This document shows positions 53,201 to 64,000 of a stretch of 64,000 nt of DNA, piece by piece; positions within the stretch are counted from its first letter, which is position 1; every line of letters begins with the position of its first letter. Made by a program: the position numbers and the translations under genes. The notes beneath the pieces are model-generated. The model saw only the letters and a list, made by a program, of their open reading frames with translations. It had not been told where the DNA came from and ran no database searches. The stretch is from Doryteuthis pealeii (taxonomy: Eukaryota > Mollusca > Cephalopoda > Myopsida > Loliginidae). The stretch covers positions 15,608,212 through 15,672,211 of the forward strand of contig CM042176.1 in assembly GCA_023376005.1 (NCBI GenBank). Direction: 5' to 3'.

Positions 53201-53810
53201 CTGATATAAATAATATATTCATTATTTTTGCACAAAAAGCAAGTTCTGGTGATAGTGAATGTGTGTATATATATTTATTTTGTCATTAATTGTTTTATTT
53301 TTGTAGTTTCCTCCGGACATTACATACACACCAACTGTCCTTTATATATGTATAGATTATTATTAAATAATCATTATTCATCCCATCTCTCCTTCCCCTC
53401 CCCTTTGAAACTCCCGCCGAACTTGGACCACATACATTTTCCCATGAGATGGAATCGTCCATAATTTTAGGGGTTATAACATGTAAAGAAGTTATATCTA
53501 AGTTGGATGGCTTAAAGTAACCTTCCAGCGTGGGTACATTGGTGTACATAAAATATTCCGACGAAGTTGTAGAACGATAACAGACTTTATTCTAGTTAGC
53601 GACGGAGATACATTTAAGACAGGAATACATATACAAATTACAAGGTACTAGATAGGTATACAAAGTAGATACATAAAGAACACAATTATAGACGTGTATA
53701 AAGAAAGTATGACTTCGTCCAACAGAAGTGATGGAGAGTCCTGAACGAATGTCACTTACTTATAGCACATAAAAGGTCTAATGTCTAACCCATTGTTTTT
53801 ATGAATAAAA
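53201..53810. other. Intron with dispersed repeat, no gene
   Basis: 53215-53350 matches 39580-39720. 53550-53760 (AACGATAACAGACTTTATTC, GACGGAGATACATTTAAGAC) is unassigned and may be LTR-type DNA. Confidence 0.45.
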
Positions 53811-54235
53811 AAAGAAAAGAAAAGGAAAAAGAAAAGAAAAAAGGGCCGCGAAAACGGCCATTAAAAAGAAAAAGGCAGTGAAAACGGCCATTAAAAAGAA
53901 AAAGGCAGTGAAAACGGCCATTAAAAAGAAAGGGGTCGCGAAAACGGCCATTAAAAAGAAAAAGGCAGCGAAAACGGCCATTAAAAAGAAAACGGCCATT
54001 AAAAAGAAAGGGGCCGCGAAAACGGCCATTAAAAAAAGGGGTCGCGAAAACGGCCATTAAAAAGAAAGGGGTCGCGAAAACGGCCATTAAAAAGAAAAAG
54101 GCAGTGAAAACGGCCATTAAAAAGAAAACGGCCATTAAAAAGAAAACGGCCATTAAAAAGAAAAAGGCAGCGAAAACGGCCATTAAAAGAAAAAGGTCAT
54201 TAAAAAGAAATTGGGCAAGCGAAAAGAATTCATGC
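53811..54235. repeat. 30-bp array (AAAACGGCCATTAAAAAGAA)
   Basis: About 15 copies of AAAACGGCCATTAAAAAGAA plus AAAGGCAGCG/AAAGGGGTCGCG variants. Frames on both strands stay open (KTAIKKKKAV, FLMAVF) because the unit is a multiple of three; not coding. Confidence 0.95.
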
Positions 54236-54624
54236 TTAAAGAGGTTGCCCTCAATCACAGTCCTTCTTTTCTTTAAACCAGTTTTAAAAAATAAAAAAGG
54301 GGGAGGGGGAATAGCTATACCTTACAATAACCTATTATTAGAAAGAAAATAGAAAGAAATAATTAGATACATAAAGAAAAAATATATGTGTGTGGTAGTA
54401 AGCAAACAAACACGGTCGGACTTGTAGAAGCTTTATTCTACATAGAATACAGTGGTAGATTTTTGACCAGTTTATATAAAAACCATTGTCCCCTAGCGAC
54501 AGAAAACCTGCAGCAAGTGAAGATAACTCTTCCAGACCAAACAGCAGATAATTGCTACAGGGTGATAATCTATATTTTTCATAAGTGTGAACGATTTCAT
54601 ACCAAAAAAGTGAAGTTTACTTAC

Positions 54625-54699
54625 TCTTAGTAGACTGGGAATATCTCTTATATAAGAAGGGACCTTTGTCTCACCTCTTCTATTAAAAGCTCGCATAAT
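54625..54699 (-). CDS. Thioester-protein exon: segment after MG6 (AFNRRGETKVPSYIRD)
   Basis: 75 bp, phase 0 at both ends, acceptor TTGTAG (54700-54701), donor GTAAGT. It encodes 25 residues, IMRAFNRRGETKVPSYIRDI and PSLLR. The frame is the only one open; the other two have stops. It follows the MG6 exon, whose KYISKDS end corresponds to the family's short linker before the variable region. The dibasic RR could be a processing site, but a four-residue furin-type R-x-[KR]-R is not present. Identification rests on splice sites, phase and position rather than on a diagnostic motif. Confidence 0.75.
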
Positions 54700-54812
54700 C
54701 TACAAAAGAGAATAAATATATACATTAAATAAATATATTAGAATATAGTAGCAAATATATGTACCCACCGCCAGTATGAAGAATCTGTTTTTAAGGAAGA
54801 GAGATATATTTA

Positions 54813-55509
54813 TGGTGGATGTATGTAAGGGCTGTTTGAAGTCTGTGTATAAAGGTCACCAGTTTGAAGTCAATAACCAATAAAATATTCAAACATTTAA
54901 AAACACCATAAAACAATCAAGCATATGGCATAAATAACAAAAACTCAATATTAAATAAAACAACTTGTATTGAGTAACGATTTTACAAAATGTAACGCAT
55001 AATACCAAGCAAAGTTCTTTAGGTTATCTTGTATACAAAAAGGTAATTTTGTATTTTTATTTCTTTATAACACGTAAGAAAATATGTTATAAGCATTGAG
55101 GTGAGAAAGAGAGGGTAAGAGTTCAAAGTCACACGGCAGCCAGTAGCGCGATGTACTGCAGATCTCGTAAAAGGTTGATGAAAAGAGATAGACAGATAGA
55201 TATTAGTTCCTACCTTCTTAAAATTGCACGAGTTTGGTCTTACTTTAAAATGGCGTGGATTTGCTTAGATGAATGATTTCTTTCTGCTTGGAATATGAAA
55301 AAGTTGGCTATATATAGTATTTCAGTAGGCTCCAAAAAGGGGTCTATTTGATAGATTTCCTTTTATGCGCGAACGTCTCTGATTGGTTGAAATTGTACAG
55401 ATTTTTATTTTTATTTTTCTCTTTTACTAGGGTGCGCAATCCCATGCGCAAACTATTCATTCTTGTCATTTGATTTTTGTTTGTTGAATTAAGAACTTCC
55501 GGTCCGCCA
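54813..55509 (-). mobile_element. LTR-like element, minus-strand copy
   Basis: Inverted relative of 56050-56678. Shared sequence includes GAAGTTC next to the end, TCTGATTGGTTGAA (complement of TCAACCAATCAGA), and ATGCTTGATTGTTTTATGGT on the minus strand. TG at 54813 and CA at 55509 delimit it approximately. Confidence 0.6.
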
Positions 55510-55739
55510 TATATTCATAAACATGCAAAATTCCATTTTTTTAAATTAATTTTTTTTTTTTTTGTGCAAAATATAAAATTTCTAACACAAATACATACAT
55601 ACTTGGATATCTTTATGAAAGAAAAAAAAAGATGGCTAAATGAATATATGCCCCAGTGCATAAAAATACGGACATAGGTACCTACATATATAGCTCTTCA
55701 AAAGAACAGAGATTTCTTTATTTACAGATTCATTTTTTA

Positions 55740-56828
55740 CTAGCAAATATATGCACCCTCCATAGGGTGCAAGTATTTAAGTTTTAATCTAATAAAATAT
55801 TACATTAAATTAGAAAGGCTTATGAAACTAACAAAGAATGCAGATAAAACGATTTGAAACAGGGGTGGGGTATAATAATAAAAAATAGAACATCTGAAAC
55901 TTACTCTTTCATCACTCACGTCTTTCATTGCTAAATTTTCCTAATTTAACTATTTAGTTAAAATAGGAAGTAAAGAATAACATTAAAGTTATTTCTTCTT
56001 GTTAATGGATTTCTTTTAAGATTTATCTCTCAGATTTTTTGCTCATATTTGTGGCGAGCCGGAAGTTCATACTTCGACAGACAGAAGTCGAATGACAAAA
56101 ATGGGAATTGCGCATCTTAGTAAAATAAAATTTAAAATAAAATTCGTAAAATTCAACCAATCAGAGGCGTTCCCGCTTAAAAAGAAAAATTACCGAATAG
56201 AGCCTCGCGGAGCCTATCCAGAATTATAAAAAAGCCAACTTTTCGGATCCTAACCAGAAAGATCTCACTTGTCTAAGGGAATTCACGTCACCCTTTTTAA
56301 GAACATTTCGCTTACATGCTGAAGGTATCTATCTATCTATCTCCTTGAATAACCTATGCTTTCGGAGATAAACCTTAGATTCATTCAACTTATGCCTGAC
56401 TGCTTTTGAGTTGACTCTAAACTTTCGCCTTTTCTTTCTCACTTTTGAATTGTAAAATATTATCTTACATTTTACATTTGAACTTTAAAAAAAGAACTTT
56501 TGGCGGAACCTCGCCCAGTATTAGATGCTACCTTTTTGGATACATTTTGTTAATACAATTTTGTTTGTTTAATCAAGAGTTTTGTCTTCTATGCCATTGT
56601 GCTTGATTGTTTTATGGTCTTTAAATGTTTGAATACTTTTATTGAATATTGACATCAAACTGCCCTACCTATCACCATATATTCATTAAAATAAAACCAA
56701 ATAATTAGAAATCAATAATATTAAGCACATATTTATTAAAATCAAATGTTTAGTATCAATGTTAGTATTTACACTGTAAACTGCTATTTTGTTGTATATA
56801 TAAATACAATTGCATGTTATCACTCATT
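55740..56828 (-). mobile_element. Helitron copy J, interrupted by an LTR-like insert
   Basis: CTAG at 55740-55743; the hairpin has an enlarged loop (GCACCCTCCATAGGGTGC). The consensus runs to 56049, resumes at 56679 and is truncated near 56828. The insert 56050-56678 accounts for the gap. Confidence 0.8.
56050..56678 (+). mobile_element. LTR-like insert (probable solo LTR) in Helitron J
   Basis: Starts TGTGGCGAGCCGGAAGTTC and ends TATCACCA-T. ATATT at 56045-56049 and 56679-56683 is the apparent target duplication. A TATAAAAAAGCC box lies at about 56225. No coding. Confidence 0.65.
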
Positions 56829-56829
56829 T

Positions 56830-57350
56830 AGTTAATGACATTTTAACTAGGCTACACTCACACAATTGTTGTATACCCTTTCTTACTTCTTACTTCTGGT
56901 CGTATTTTCTTCTGGCCGGCTTTGGTTCTATCTTCTAACATTTTGACTTGGTCTGATCTAGCGTCTCTGATCTTCTAAGGTCTGGTTTTCTATTGCTATG
57001 TTCCTGCTGGCTGGTCGTCCTGGATTCATTTCTTAGTCTTGTTACCAAGACATTCATCAACCACAAGAACATATTGCTTATACAAACTTTTATTTCCTTA
57101 ACTATACATTTCATGTAACTAAATATCTGACTAACATAGCGCGCGTGAGTTCCAGTTTTAGGCAGGACCTAAAATGGTCGACTTCTCTGCCTGTCTAACT
57201 GAAAACTGGGGACCGAATAGGTCCCACGTGACTTCACGTATTTTGGCGGGCTTCTGTAATTTTCCATTGAAGGACCCGGTCATGGTATGAAAAGGGTCAT
57301 CCCCTCAGAATTACAGGGGACCGACAATAATCTTATGCAACCGCATAGAT
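56830..57350 (+). mobile_element. Dispersed element, copy 3 (diverged)
   Basis: TTGTTGTATACCCTTTCTTA, TTCTTACTTCTGGTCGTATT, CTAACATAGCGCGCGTGAG and a region of CTCTGCC/GGTCC blocks lie in the same order as the elements at 14490 and 17270, but strongly diverged. Confidence 0.4.
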
Positions 57351-57580
57351 TATGTAACACAATGACTAACGCAATAATGTCGGAAAAATTATAGTTGACT
57401 GTTATGTTTTTAACATACAGATGAAATTATATGGAGGATAGGTATGATAATGCAAGACCAGGTTGTTATAAAATTAACAAGGATTTATTAAAACACAGAG
57501 TAGAAAATGCTTCTAACTCTCAAGCGAACTAAACCATGAACTGAACGCTGCGTTCAAAACATACAATGTAAACAAAACGC

Positions 57581-57810
57581 TTTGACTGATGAAAGGGAAG
57601 CAACTCTATTTTTGTTTTAAGTCTATTTCGTTAGGTGTTCCTAACATTGACTTATCTCCCCCTGCCACCAAGGGTCGAATCGCCAATATACGATACTGAT
57701 GAAAGGGAAGCAACTCTATTTTTGTTTTAAGTCTATTTCGTTAGGTGTTCCTAACATTGACTTATCTCCCCCTGCCACCATGGGGTGAATCGCCAATATA
57801 CGATATTGGC
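57581..57810. repeat. 113-bp tandem duplication
   Basis: ACTGATGAAAGGGAAGCAAC through CGCCAATATACGAT occurs twice in a row, differing only at AAGGGTCGAAT versus TGGGGTGAAT. Confidence 0.93.
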
Positions 57811-58560
57811 GCCAAAATTAAACCCCTTCACTTATCAGATGAGCTTTCACCAGGCGAGATGCGATTTTCAAGCTCTCGATATCAACAGCGAGTAGAATAG
57901 TATTCTAGCGCTCACCTTCACCATCAAACAGCGAGTGGGTCATCCAGTGCAACCCTTACCTTTACCTCACTCTCAGCAAATGCCACTAAATTTGCAACCC
58001 CCTTTTTTGTACCTTTAATCTTCAACTGTTGTTTTCGTCTTCTTTCATCCAAAATTACTTGCTTACCATCGGGAAATTTTTAGAGTCTTGAAATATCTCT
58101 CAATTTCACACACTCACACACTCATTCAGTTAATGATACTTTAACTTACTAACTCACTAATTCTTTAACTTGTGGGGATTAAAATAAAAATTAAATTAAA
58201 ATGAGAAAAAAAACAACAAACTCACATGAGCCTTCACCGGAAGAACCCTCTCCGCATGTACGACAATAAGGACTGTCACCCCACCCCCAAAAGAATATCT
58301 CGGTCTTTCGAGTTGAGGCCTTAATTGAGTGTAGTCGCTTCCTCCGTCAGGGAAATATCCCCTTGTCATGGTCGACTATGACCCGGTCAATAAAGCCTAA
58401 GTCACAAAACTACCTCCTGCTTTTGTCTCTTTCCTTTTGTTCCTTAAATTCCTTCTTTTCAGCACGACCATCAAATGAGTTGGGGTTAAAAGCAAAAATC
58501 CTAAAAACACTCACCAAGAATACCAGCTACATTTAAACCATAGAACTCCCCAAACCTTCA
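57811..58560. other. Intron without a recognised gene
   Basis: Moderately C-rich sequence (GGCGAGATGCGATTTTCAAG, CCGCATGTACGACAATAAGG) with no long frame. A late CAATAAAGCC resembles a polyadenylation signal, possibly of a retroelement remnant. Confidence 0.4.
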
Positions 58561-59840
58561 TCCTATCCCATAAACTCACTCACACTGACTCAATAATAAC
58601 TTAATCACTCACTCACTCATTCACTCACCCATTCATTCATCCATTCTATAATTCATTCTTTCTATCCAATATTTTTTCTCACTCACACTCACTCATTCAC
58701 TCACTCACTCACCCACTCGCCCAATCACTCACTTACTCATCAACTCACTCACTCACTCCTACTTGCTCACTCACTCCCTCACACATTCATCAACTCACTC
58801 ACTCACTCATTCATTCATTCACTCACTTCTTCATTCATCCATTCTATAATTCGTTCTTTCTATCCAATCTTTTTTTCTCACTCACTCACACTCACTCACT
58901 CATTCACTCAATCACTCACTCACTCATCAACTCACTTACCCACTCACTCACCCAATCACTCACTTACTCATCAACTCACTCACCCACTCACTCACTCATT
59001 CACTCATACTTACTTGCTCACTCACACATCAACTCACTCACTCACTCTCTCATTCATTCACTCACTTCCTCATTCATCCATTCTATGATTCTTTCTTTCT
59101 GTTCAATCTTTTTTTCTCACTCACACTCACTCACTCATTCACTCATTCACTCAATCACTCATCAACTCACTCACCCACTCACTCACCCAATCACTCACTT
59201 ACTCATCAACTCACTCACCCACTCACTCTTGCTCACTCACTCACTCACACTCTCTCATTCATCCATTCTATGAGTCTTTCTTTCTATTCAATCTTTTTTT
59301 CTCACTCACACTCACTCACACATTCACTCAATCACTCACTCACTCACCCAATCACTCACTTACTCATCAACTCACTCACCCACTCACTCATTCACTCATA
59401 CTTACTTACTCACTCACTCACTCATACTTGCTCACTCACTCATCAACTCACTCACTCACTCTCTCACTCATTCACTCACTTCCTCATTCATCCATTCTAT
59501 GATTCTTTCTTTCTATCCCCTTTTTATTCTCGAAAACGTTGCCATATTTCATTTGTGTCAATCACCCGATTAATGACACTTCAACTCACTCACTCACTCA
59601 CTCACCACTAATTCAATGACTAACTCACTCACTCACTCACTCATCCATTCTATAATTCTTTCTATCTATCCAATCTTTTTTTCTCTCTCGATCCAGTTGG
59701 CGTATTTCATAATGACACATCAACTCACTCACTCTCCCACTAATTTAACGACTAACTCACTCACTCATTTACTCATAAACGCACTCACTCACTCACTCAC
59801 CCACTCATTCACCCATTCTATGATTCTTTATTTCTATCCA
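58560..59840. repeat. (CACT)n degenerate array with 150-200 bp higher order
   Basis: CACT/CATT tetranucleotides dominate. A longer unit ends each time in CATTCATCCATTCTATGATT, CTTTCTTTCTATTCAATC and TTTTTTTCTCACTCAC (about 58635, 58840, 59075, 59262, 59495, 59645). His-Ser-Leu-Thr-rich frames are artefacts. Confidence 0.95.
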
Positions 59841-59959
59841 CTTCCTCCCCCCCCCCGAAACCGTTGGCATATTTCACACATGTCAATCCATTATAACTTT
59901 TAGATTGTGACAGGCCTCTGGCCAGATGGACAACACATAAAATACACAGGAATTATACA

Positions 59960-60905
59960 ACAGGATGCAACTACTGTTTTATTATAATTATAATTATACA
60001 ATTATAATTGAATAATTATACAATTATAATTGAAAGATGAAATTATAATTATACAATAGGATGCAACTACTGTTTTATTATAATTGAATAATTATACAAT
60101 ATAATTAAATAATTATAAATTATAATTGAAAGATGAAATTATAATTATACAATAGGATGCAACTACTGTTTTATTATAATTGAATAATTATACATTATAA
60201 TTAAATAATTATACAATTATAATTGAAAGATGAAATTATAATTATACAATAGGATGCAACTACTGTTTTATTATAATAATTGAATAATTATACAATTATA
60301 ATTGAAAGATGAAATTATAATTATACAATAGGATGCAACTACTGTTTTATTATAATTATACAATGATAATTGAATAATTATACAATTATAATTGAAAGAT
60401 GAAATTATAATTATACAATAGGATGCAACTACTGTTTTATTATAATTATACAATGATAATTGAATAATTATACAATTATAATTGAAAGATGAAATTATAA
60501 TTATACAATAGGATGCAACTACTGTTTTATTATAATTATAATTATACAATGATAATTGAATAATTATACAATTATAATTGAAAGATGAAATTATAATTAT
60601 ACAATAGGATGCAACTACTGTTTTATTATAATTATATTATACAATGATAATTGAATAATTATACAATTATAATTGAAAGATGAAATTATAATTATACAAT
60701 AGGATGCAACTACTGTTTTATTATAATTATAATTATACAATGATAATTGAATAATTATACAATTATAATTGAAAGATGAAATTATAATTATACAATAGGA
60801 TGCAACTACTGTTTTTATTATAATTATACAATTATAATTGAATAATTATACAATTATAATTGAAAGATGAAATTATAATTATACAATAGGATGCAACTAC
60901 TGTTG
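59960..60905. repeat. AT-palindromic tandem repeat, about ten copies
   Basis: The unit AATAGGATGCAACTACTGTT followed by TTATTATAATTATA, TACAATTATAATTGAA, AGATGAAATTATAATTATAC is 85-110 bp. ATTATAAT/ATTATACAATTATAAT segments are self-complementary. It ends 25 bp before the exon at 60931. Confidence 0.95.
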
Positions 60906-60930
60906 CAAGATGATGTAAGATGAAACTCAC

Positions 60931-61080
60931 GCTATCTTTTGAGATGTATTTCGGTTTTTTCAAGAATTCCAGTCGTTCATCTACAGCCATTATAAATAGA
61001 GTGGAACCACGGGCGGAAGACATTTTCAAAATTGTTTTCTGGCCGGCACGATTTATCCAAGGTGAATACATTCCTCCAAC
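60931..61080 (-). CDS. Thioester-protein exon: end of MG6 (FIMAVDERLEFL)
   Basis: 150 bp, phase 0 at both ends, acceptor GGAACAG (61081-61082), donor GTGAGT. 50 residues: VGGMYSPWINRAGQKTILKM, SSARGSTLFIMAVDERLEFL, KKPKYISKDS. S-x-x-P-[GD]-S-x-[VL]-x-[IV]-x-A-V-D-x-[SR]-[VL]-x-[LF]-[LM]-[KR] is the canonical MG6 strand of A2M-family proteins (A-V-D-x-S-V-L-L-L-K in many). This is the most 5' exon I can find; upstream exons encoding MG1-MG5 should lie beyond 64000. Upstream in gene sense there is a long T-rich tract before the acceptor. Confidence 0.93.
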
Positions 61081-61094
61081 CTGTTCCAAGGAAA

Positions 61095-61591
61095 AGGGAT
61101 ATATTTAAAAAAATAAAAAAATAAAAACAGGTAACGTGATCGGGCAATAACCGAGAGCAAACTTTTATGGAAAATATGGGCTGCTCTCCGCTGACAGGGC
61201 CGGAAGTGGGAACTAGCCAGGGGCTGAAATCTTTAGAATAGTAAAAGGAGTCGAAGAAATCAGACATTACTACTGGGAGAACAGGAAAAAGTAGCTGCTG
61301 AGACGGTTTATACAACAGACCAACACAGACAGCCCCGCCCCAACTTTGGGTGAACATAGCAGCAGACCCAGAACTCTTTACCCCTATAAGAATTCTACAC
61401 AAAGATAAATGTGTTCATGAATTGTTACTTATACATATATGTAACTTGAGATCGCTAAAGCAATAAGTTTTAGCAACCTTTTGCATCATTAAACCCCTTT
61501 TAAAATATACAACTCTTGTCTTGTCTTTTATTCCTTCCTTGGTGGTATTTGGGACCGCAATTTCCACATTTAAGCTTATCATATCGTATTT

Positions 61592-61625
<34 letters not shown>
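61095..61625. other. Intron with unassigned repeat and (AAT)n
   Basis: 61130-61410 (AACGTGATCGGGCAATAACC, GCTCTCCGCTGACAGGGCCG) has the look of retroelement terminal DNA. An (AAT)n run occupies 61598-61625. The minus-strand frame overlapping the exon (to 61402) is intron read-through and shows no family match. Confidence 0.45.
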
Positions 61626-61630
<5 letters not shown>

Positions 61631-61635
61631 GAAAA

Positions 61636-61903
61636 AATGGACAAATATCTGGACCTTGCCAGAGAACTGTAAAAGTTATGGAATATGAAAGTCAAAGTGA
61701 TACCAATTGTAGTTGGTGCACTTGGAACAGTCCCAAAAGGATTGGAAAAGGGTTTGGAAAGTTTGGAAATCAGAGGGAGGATTGAAACCATTCAGAACAC
61801 TGCACTGCTGCAATCTGCCATAATACTCAGAAGTCCTGGAGACCTGAGGAGACTTGCTGTCACTCAGACTCCAGTTAAAGACCATCAGCTAATGCTGATG
61901 TGA
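61636..61903 (+). pseudogene. Reverse-transcriptase C-terminal fragment (LINE)
   Basis: MDKYLDLAREL, an in-frame TAA, then KLWNMKVKVIPIVVGALGTV, PKGLEKGLESLEIRGRIETI and QNTALLQSA-ILR before drifting off frame. It is the same family as 13084-13222. This conserved tail is common in invertebrate non-LTR retrotransposon proteins. No RT core is nearby. Confidence 0.7.
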
Positions 61904-61919
61904 AAACTCAAAAGGAGCA

Positions 61920-61963
<44 letters not shown>
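61920..61963. repeat. (AAT)n microsatellite
   Basis: About 14 units; the next 200 bp (61964-62165) include CAGTGCACAGCTTAATTGGC and show no gene. Confidence 0.95.
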
Positions 61964-61966
<3 letters not shown>

Positions 61967-62164
61967 CTACCATGGAACGTAAAAAGAAAGAAAGAAGAAC
62001 TTTATATTTTAATTCAGTGCACAGCTTAATTGGCAAGACGTCAACCAAGATATTGCTATCAATTGTTAAACAGGTAGGATTTCTTCCGAGCACTGACTGC
62101 CACGGAACTGTGAATTCAAAACCGTTGAATTCCATTTAAAAATAGACTTTGTATCAATTCCAAT

Positions 62165-64000
62165 ACCTGTGGAGGTTTTGGATGAATATATTCTTGAAGA
62201 GCAGATATGTGGATGGGTACATGGGATTTTTTCGAGCATTGACTACCACGGAACATAAATAAAAAAGGTGTCTTGTAAATATATTCTTGGAGGGGAGATA
62301 TGTGGATGGGGACATGGGAATTTTTCGAGCATTGACTACCACGGAACATAAATAAAAAAGGATGTCTTGTAAATATATTCTTGGAGGGGAGATATGTGGA
62401 TGGGGACATGGGAATTTTTCGAGCATTGACTACCACGGAACATAAATAAAAAAGGATGTCTTGTAAATATATTCTTGGAGGGGAGATATGTGGATGGGGA
62501 CATGGGAATTTTTCGAGCATTGACTACCACGGAACATAAATAAAAAAGGATGTCTTGTAAATATATTCTTGGAGGGGAGATATGTGGATGGGGACATGGG
62601 ATTTTTTCGAGCATTGACTACCACGGAACATAAATAAAAAAGGTGTCTCGTAAATATATTCTTGGAGGGGAGATATGTGGATGGGGACATGGGAATTTTT
62701 CGAGCATTGACTACCACGGAACATAAATAAAAAAAGATGTCTTGTAAATATATTCTTGGAGGGGAGATATGTGGATGGGGACATGGGATTTTTTCGAGCA
62801 TTGACTACCACGGAACATAAATAAAAAAAGGTGTCTTGTAAATATATTCTTGGAGGGGAGATATGTGGATGGGGACATGGGATTTTTTCGAGCATTGACT
62901 ACCACGGAACATAAATAAAAAAGGATGTCTTGTAAATATATTCTTGGAGGGGAGATATGTGGATGGGGACATGGGATTTTTTCGAGCATTGACTACCACG
63001 GAACATAAATAAAAACGGATGTCTTGTAAATATATTCTTGGAGGGGAGATATGTGGATGGGGACATGGGATTTTTTCGAGCATTGACTACCACGGAACAT
63101 AAATAAAAAAGGATGTCTTGTAAATATATTCTTGGAGGGGAGATATGTGGATGGGGACATGGGATTTTTCGAGCATTGGCTACCACGGAACATAAATAAA
63201 AAAAGGTGTCTTGTAAATATATTCTTGGAGGGGAGATATGTGGATGGGGACATGGGATTTTTTCGAGCATTGACTACCACGGAACATAAATAAAAAAGGA
63301 TGTCTTGTAAATATATTCTTGGAGGGGAGATATGTGGATGGGGACATGGGATTTTTCGAGCATTGACTACCACGGAACATAAATAAAAAAGGATGTCTTG
63401 TAAATATATTCTTGGAGGGGAGATATGTGGATGGGGACATGGGATTTTTTCGAGCATTGACTACCACGGAACATAAATAAAAACGGATGTCTTGTAAATA
63501 TATTCTTGGAGGGGAGATATGTGGATGGGGACATGGGATTTTTTCGAGCATTGGCTACCACGGAACATAAATAAAAAAGGTGTCTTGTAAATATATTCTT
63601 GGAGGGAGATATGTGGATGGGGACATGGGATTTTTTCGAGCATGACTACCACGGAACATAAATAAAAAAAGGATGTCTTGTAAATATATTCTTGGAGGGG
63701 AGATATGTGGATGGGGACATGGGATTTTTTCGAGCATTGACTACCACGGAACATAAATAAAAACGGATGTCTTGTAAATATATTCTTGGAGGGGAGATAT
63801 GTGGATGGGGACATGGGATTTTTTTCGAGCATTGACTACCACGGAACATAAATAAAAAAGGATGTCTTGTAAATATATTCTTGGAGGGGAGATATGTGGA
63901 TGGGGACATGGGATTTTTCGAGCATTGGCTACCACGGAACATAAATAAAAAAAGGTGTCTTGTAAATATATTCTTGGAGGGGAGATATGTGGATGGGGAC
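62165..64000. repeat. 94-bp tandem repeat, about 19 copies, running off the window
   Basis: Unit GTCTTGTAAATATATTCTTG, GAGGGGAGATATGTGGATGG, GGACATGGGATTTTTTCGAG, CATTGACTACCACGGAACAT, AAATAAAAAAGGAT. Copies differ mainly in A- and T-run length, TTGAC versus TTGGC, and GGAATTT versus GGATTTT. Because 94 is not a multiple of three, the minus-strand frames step through all three phases; none is a gene. Confidence 0.97.

Larger units (their letters stand above)
3443..61080 (-). other. Gene locus, partial: thioester-containing protein (alpha-2-macroglobulin/CD109/TEP family)
   Basis: Fifteen minus-strand exons with GT donors and AG acceptors join into about 590 residues that follow the order of the A2M superfamily: end of MG6, short variable stretch, A2M/MG7, CUB-flanking segment and thioester domain. 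Proteins of this family are secreted or GPI-anchored. Their internal Cys-Gln thioester attaches covalently to targets in innate immunity or protease trapping. Both reactive features are visible: GCGEQ, and a His in VIHKNM about 115 residues later. No six-cysteine anaphylatoxin segment follows MG6, which argues against complement C3. CD109-like or insect-TEP-like are the better fits, but the N-terminal MG domains and C-terminal receptor-binding domain are outside the window, so the subfamily is unsettled. Introns run 1.6-6.8 kb and are packed with repeats. No promoter or terminator is visible here. Confidence 0.93.

Noticed and set aside
53785..54258. Repeat protein frames on both strands (KTAIKKKKAV and FLMAVF types)
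   Set aside because: 30-bp minisatellite without stops in some frames; both strands are open simultaneously.
57582..57700. CTGATGA at 57582 and 57694 as further hammerhead cores
   Set aside because: No GAAA followed by a short palindrome and no matching stem I within reach.
60977..61402. 141-codon frame extending the MG6 exon upstream
   Set aside because: The part beyond 61080 lacks family similarity and runs through intron polypyrimidine DNA and an AG acceptor.
62116..64000. Family of overlapping minus-strand frames of 60-154 codons
   Set aside because: They are successive phases of the 94-bp repeat; the frame shifts by one in each unit, which no real repeat protein would do.

Overview
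The window looks like one stretch of a large, AT-rich, repeat-swollen animal genome. It has spliceosomal introns with GT/AG sites, tRNA-derived SINEs, Helitrons, Tc1/mariner elements, a Penelope-like element, LTR remnants and kilobase-scale minisatellites. A mollusc, most likely a cephalopod, fits the C2H2-finger LINE fragment, the reverse-transcriptase fragments and the SINE set, but that assignment is inference. No bacterial-type operon, rRNA gene, CRISPR array or intact transposase is present.

The one host gene I can support lies on the minus strand across almost the whole window (about 61080 down to 3443). Fifteen small exons (54-177 bp, about 590 residues in total) encode the central part of a thioester-containing protein of the alpha-2-macroglobulin/CD109/TEP family. 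In order they cover the end of MG6 (AVDERLEFLKK), a short cysteine-free variable or bait-like stretch, the A2M domain start (DDFREVWIW), MG7 and CUB-flanking segments, and the thioester domain. The thioester motif GCGEQ is at 19258-19434, the catalytic-His motif VIHKNM at 12505-12670, and the SLGGYSNTQ motif at 3443-3600. Phases are consistent across all junctions except one (50293 to 47912), where an exon seems to be missing. The 5' exons lie beyond position 64000 and the 3' exons mostly left of position 1.

The introns (1.6-6.8 kb) hold everything else. From left to right: a 119-bp array, a 30-bp minisatellite and a solo LTR (1-3430); Helitron copies (3.9-5.2 kb); SINE and Tc1 fragments (6-7 kb); an inverted relative of the first minisatellite (11-14.2 kb); a dispersed element with GA and 38-bp arrays (14.5-17.8 kb); a GAAA-rich array (18-19.1 kb); Penelope-type foldback DNA with hammerhead-ribozyme-like motifs (19.6-20.2 kb); a Helitron expanded by a GC-rich array (20.2-22.2 kb); a DD37D-type Tc1/mariner element (23-24.2 kb); an A-rich array and a 3.45-kb 85-bp satellite (24.7-29.3 kb); two foldback elements (29.3-31.4 kb); long polypyrimidine tracts (32.8-36.5 kb); nested Helitrons (36.8-38.5 kb); another foldback, telomere-like repeats, a LINE fragment and a Penelope fragment (40.4-43.2 kb); an A/T/C array (45.3-46.1 kb); paired inverted Helitrons, mariner and SINE (48.1-50.2 kb); further minisatellites (50.5-54.2 kb); inverted LTR-like copies (54.8-56.7 kb); and (CACT)n, AT-palindromic and 94-bp arrays to the right edge.

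Most open frames in the window are products of tandem repeats lacking stops and were not annotated as genes. The most unusual signal is a set of five hammerhead-like three-stem motifs with covarying stems, associated with Penelope-like DNA.
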